Assembly: GCA_017434855.1 (NCBI GenBank)
Contig: JAFRUA010000076.1
Coordinates: forward strand, 1 to 64,000
Length of the DNA: 64,000 nucleotides
Direction of reading: 5' to 3'
Source: Clostridia bacterium
GTDB lineage: Bacteria > Bacillota > Clostridia > Oscillospirales > Acutalibacteraceae
The position numbers and the translations under genes were made by a program. The number at the start of each line of letters is the position of its first letter. The first letter of the stretch is position 1. Shown in pieces: positions 61,625 through 64,000 of this stretch. The notes beneath the pieces are model-generated. The model was not told the origin of the DNA and ran no database searches. It was given only the letters and a program-made list of their open reading frames with translations.

Positions 61625-62347
61625 TCAGTATAATCTCGGCCCGAAAATCGACGAGCCGACACGCACCATGGTCGCGCCGCACAAAATGGCCTGCACATAG
61701 TCTGAAGACATGCCCATGGACAAAATCTCCATATCTTTATTATCTAACTTTTTCGCCCGAATGTCAACAAACATTTTATGCATTTTTTCAAAATATTTTT
61801 CCAACTGCGCCCCTTCGCAGATCGGCGGGATCGCCATCAGCCCCTTCAGGCAAAGGTGCGGCAGCCCGCGAACCGTTTCGATCAGGGCCGGCGCGTCGTC
61901 AAACGGGACGCCCGTTTTGCTTTCTTCATCGCCCACATTGACCTCGATCAGGCAATTGGTCGTCACGCCCAGGCGCGCGCTTTGCTTTTCGATCTCCAGC
62001 GCCAGGCGCTCGCTGTCGACCGACTGGATGGTTGACACCTGCCCCACGATCTGGCGGACCTTGTTGGTCTGCAGATGACCGATCAGGTGGACGTCCACGC
62101 CGTCCAGATTCAGATACTCTTTTTTGCCGAGAAATTCCTGGACCTTGTTTTCGCCGATCAGGTCGATACCGCAGGCAATGGCGTGGTTGATAAAGACCGG
62201 CTCCACGGTCTTGGTCACCGCCATCAAACGAATGTCGCCGCGGGTGCGGCCGGTTTTTTTGGCGGCCTCTTCAATGTTGTGATTGATGAACGCCAGGTTC
62301 TCTTCGATCGTTTTGAAGCGCGCTTCAACTGATAACTTTTCCATCAT
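61625..62347 (-). CDS. yggS: YggS-family PLP homeostasis protein
   Basis: A 240-residue PLP-binding TIM-barrel protein with a lysine in LMAVTKTVEP, further motifs GENKVQEFLGK and VHLIGHLQTNKV, and CSDYVQAI replaced here by SSDYVQAILCGATMVRVG. It regulates free PLP rather than catalysing racemisation. The start codon overlaps the 3' end of the HlyD-like gene by 23 bases; AAGGAA lies ahead of it. It precedes sepF, the common Firmicute order. Confidence 0.93.
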   Translation of the reverse strand: MMEKLSVEARFKTIEENLAFINHNIEEAAKKTGRTRGDIRLMAVTKTVEPVFINHAIACGIDLIGENKVQEFLGKKEYLNLDGVDVHLIGHLQTNKVRQIVGQVSTIQSVDSERLALEIEKQSARLGVTTNCLIEVNVGDEESKTGVPFDDAPALIETVRGLPHLCLKGLMAIPPICEGAQLEKYFEKMHKMFVDIRAKKLDNKDMEILSMGMSSDYVQAILCGATMVRVGSSIFGPRLY

Positions 62348-63626
62348 GCAGATTCTTTCCTTTCACAATCACCTGATCAAAGGTTTCCAGCTTCGGATAA
62401 GACGGCGTTTCCGTATCGTCGCCGGGAATCTCTGTTGTTTTCGGGCGGTAGGACGTTGCAATCACATAGCTTGACGCATCATAGAGAATCGTGATCGGCT
62501 TAAAGACCATCACGTTGCCGCTCAGAACATAGACGCCGGTCAGGCCGTCCTTTTCTTTCAGGGCGTTGCTGTCGATGCGATAGCCGTCATAGCTGTTGAT
62601 GGTGATTTCGGCGCGCTCTTTTCGCAGCGTTGACAATGCCTCGTTCATCGAGGTGCATTTCAAAACCAGCGCAACGATGTCGCTGTTGCGGTCCGAAATG
62701 CTGTGGACGCGCATGGACACGTCATAGATCCCCTTATCCGGAAAACTGACCATCACATTTTTGCCTTTTGACAGCGCGCCGATCTCTGCAACCGGCACAC
62801 TGCACAAATAGTACCAGGTATGCTGACCGATGATTTTGCCGAAGATGCCGTCGGTCGGGCGCGGTTCGGTTTTGATCAGTGACGAGACCTGTTCGGGCGT
62901 GACGCCTTCTTTTTGCAGGGACGAATAATCAAACACACTTTCGTACCCGTCTGCATCGCTGACAAAATAGCCGGCATAGGGCGTTGTGACCAGGCGCGGT
63001 GCGGTCATTTTCTGTTCCAGCTGCAGCTTTTCACTTTCCAACTGTGCCAACTGCGCCGAAAAATCAAGCTGCGATTCCGGGTCCGCGATCTGGCGGATGG
63101 TCAGTTTGTAATCCACCGTCTGCACGGCGTCTGCCAGACCGGCCAACTGATTGGAATCGATCAGCTGCATATAGTGATCCACGGCAGACAGGATCTCGGA
63201 ATTCAGCGCGACCACGTCGATATAGTTCAGATTCTGCTGCTCCTGCAGCGCCTGCAGCGTTTTGAGCTTTGCTTCCACAGCCATGTGATCGTGATACAAC
63301 TGGGCCTGTGTTTCGCTTTTGAAGGCATAGGCGATGGTGTCGCCGGCAGTAACGCTGGTGCTGTCTGTCACCGACGGAATATAGGTTTCATCCGCCTGCA
63401 TCTTCAAAAGAGAAACCCCGACGCCGTCAACCGTGCGGTTCTCGTCACGCACAACGATGCCCCGGACCGAAATGTTTTCACGCTCTGTTGTCAAGAACAG
63501 ATAGTCTGTGCGCAGGTCGCCGGACCAACTGAAATACATGTCCTGCACCACATACGCCAGCACAATGACAGCCATCACGATCAAAAGGATGCTCACGGTT
63601 TTTGTGTCTCGTGATTTTTTCTTCAT
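62325..63626 (-). CDS. HlyD-like membrane-anchored adaptor protein
   Basis: A 433-residue protein with one N-terminal transmembrane helix (TVSILLIVMAVIVLAYVVQD) and an extracytoplasmic region. A barrel-sandwich/lipoyl-like half domain (GVSLLKMQADETYIP...) flanks a helical hairpin (about 105-225). A second beta domain follows, resembling the HlyD/RND adaptor fold. No ABC transporter or outer-membrane partner is adjacent. It sits ahead of yggS, sepF and divIVA, an order seen in Ruminococcaceae, which hints at an envelope or division role. It overlaps miaA by 4 bases and yggS by 23. Confidence 0.78.
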   Translation of the reverse strand: MKKKSRDTKTVSILLIVMAVIVLAYVVQDMYFSWSGDLRTDYLFLTTERENISVRGIVVRDENRTVDGVGVSLLKMQADETYIPSVTDSTSVTAGDTIAYAFKSETQAQLYHDHMAVEAKLKTLQALQEQQNLNYIDVVALNSEILSAVDHYMQLIDSNQLAGLADAVQTVDYKLTIRQIADPESQLDFSAQLAQLESEKLQLEQKMTAPRLVTTPYAGYFVSDADGYESVFDYSSLQKEGVTPEQVSSLIKTEPRPTDGIFGKIIGQHTWYYLCSVPVAEIGALSKGKNVMVSFPDKGIYDVSMRVHSISDRNSDIVALVLKCTSMNEALSTLRKERAEITINSYDGYRIDSNALKEKDGLTGVYVLSGNVMVFKPITILYDASSYVIATSYRPKTTEIPGDDTETPSYPKLETFDQVIVKGKNLHDGKVIS

Positions 63627-64000
63627 AGCGTATCTCCTAAAAAACGATTGATGATCCGCCCGCCTGCGTCCAGCAGCTGCGCCGGCGTGTCCCTGTCGAT
63701 ATACAGCCAGTGGATGTCCGGATTCCTGCGGAACCAGGTCAACTGCCGTTTGGCATAGCGCCGCGTTTCACGCTTCAGCCGTTCAACGGCGCTTTCCAGC
63801 GGTTCGGCGCCGTCCAGATAAGGCTTCAGCTCTTTATAGCCGATGGCCTGCTTCGCCGTCGGCACATGCCCGGCCGCAAAAAACCGGCGCGCTTCGTCCA
63901 GCAAACCGTCTGCCAGCATGCGGTCCACACGGCGGTCAATCCGGTCATAAAGAACCTGACGGTCCTGCGCGGTCAGGCCGAGCAGACAAAACCGAAAGTC
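63623..64000 (-). CDS. miaA: tRNA dimethylallyltransferase MiaA, C-terminal part
   Basis: The last 125 residues of MiaA, which prenylates A37 of tRNAs reading UNN codons; the gene runs off the window end. The visible part includes LADGLLDEARRFF, AKQAIGYKEL and the C-terminal ETRRYAKRQLTWFRR, all family blocks. The P-loop end is outside the window. It overlaps the HlyD-like gene by 4 bases. Confidence 0.92.
   Translation of the reverse strand, partial: DFRFCLLGLTAQDRQVLYDRIDRRVDRMLADGLLDEARRFFAAGHVPTAKQAIGYKELKPYLDGAEPLESAVERLKRETRRYAKRQLTWFRRNPDIHWLYIDRDTPAQLLDAGGRIINRFLGDTL

Overview
This 64 kb window reads as chromosome of a spore-forming, anaerobic, fairly GC-rich member of the Clostridia, probably a gut Oscillospirales/Ruminococcaceae-type organism. 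The evidence is a complete eight-gene spoIIIA sporulation operon, the [FeFe]-hydrogenase maturases HydE/F/G with their small regulator, a diadenylate cyclase module, DivIVA/SepF, the MEP isoprenoid enzyme Dxs, and AAGGAGG-type ribosome binding sites. Nearly all genes lie on the minus strand. The long open frames opposite them are GC-driven shadows. I saw no tRNA, rRNA, CRISPR array, integrase or transposase. No gene-free stretch exceeds 300 bases.

Layout. 1-2.4 kb: an inverted-repeat-bounded segment cut by the window edge, a heptad repeat, then ruvC-ruvA-ruvB. 2.5-6.9 kb: a secreted leucine-rich-repeat protein, the cdaA-cdaR cyclic-di-AMP module (cdaR carries a frameshift), and a cysteine desulfurase paired with a small Se/S-carrier-like protein. 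7.0-9.3 kb: a two-component system on the plus strand with a textbook sigma-A promoter. 9.4-16.9 kb: the most unusual region, a five-gene minus-strand cluster. It encodes a beta-rich unknown protein, a zinc-ribbon/TIR/ankyrin protein (frameshifted), an SPFH protein with zinc ribbons at both ends, a four-helix membrane protein, and a zinc-ribbon/TIR/coiled-coil protein with a membrane hairpin. 16.9-24.8 kb: a secreted probable papain-like protein, a PHP phosphoesterase and two tandem GH38 alpha-mannosidase paralogues.

24.9-40.5 kb is a conserved housekeeping and sporulation block: tyrS; recN, argR, nadK, tlyA, dxs, ispA, xseB, xseA, a TsaD-like gene and nusB behind one promoter; then spoIIIAH to spoIIIAA behind a recognisable sigma-E promoter. 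40.7-43.7 kb: a YfhO-type membrane protein on the plus strand. 43.7-48.6 kb: the hydrogenase maturation operon (regulator, hydE, hydG, hydF, an alpha/beta hydrolase), whose leader holds a terminator/antiterminator-like switch; the hydrogenase itself is not here. 48.7-54.7 kb: an exported lipase-like protein, a frameshifted GNAT acetyltransferase and a divergent type II topoisomerase pair. 54.9-64 kb: a HAD hydrolase on the plus strand, then a long minus-strand run miaA, hlyD-like, yggS, sepF, divIVA, lspA, rluD, Cof phosphatase and split transketolase.

The best candidate for an undescribed system is the TIR/SPFH/zinc-ribbon cluster. Both TIR domains keep a glutamate that aligns by eye with the NADase catalytic residue, and the cluster combines a membrane scaffold with membrane effectors. 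Three single-base frameshifts (cdaR, the TIR-ankyrin gene, the GNAT gene) may be real or may be indel errors in the assembly.
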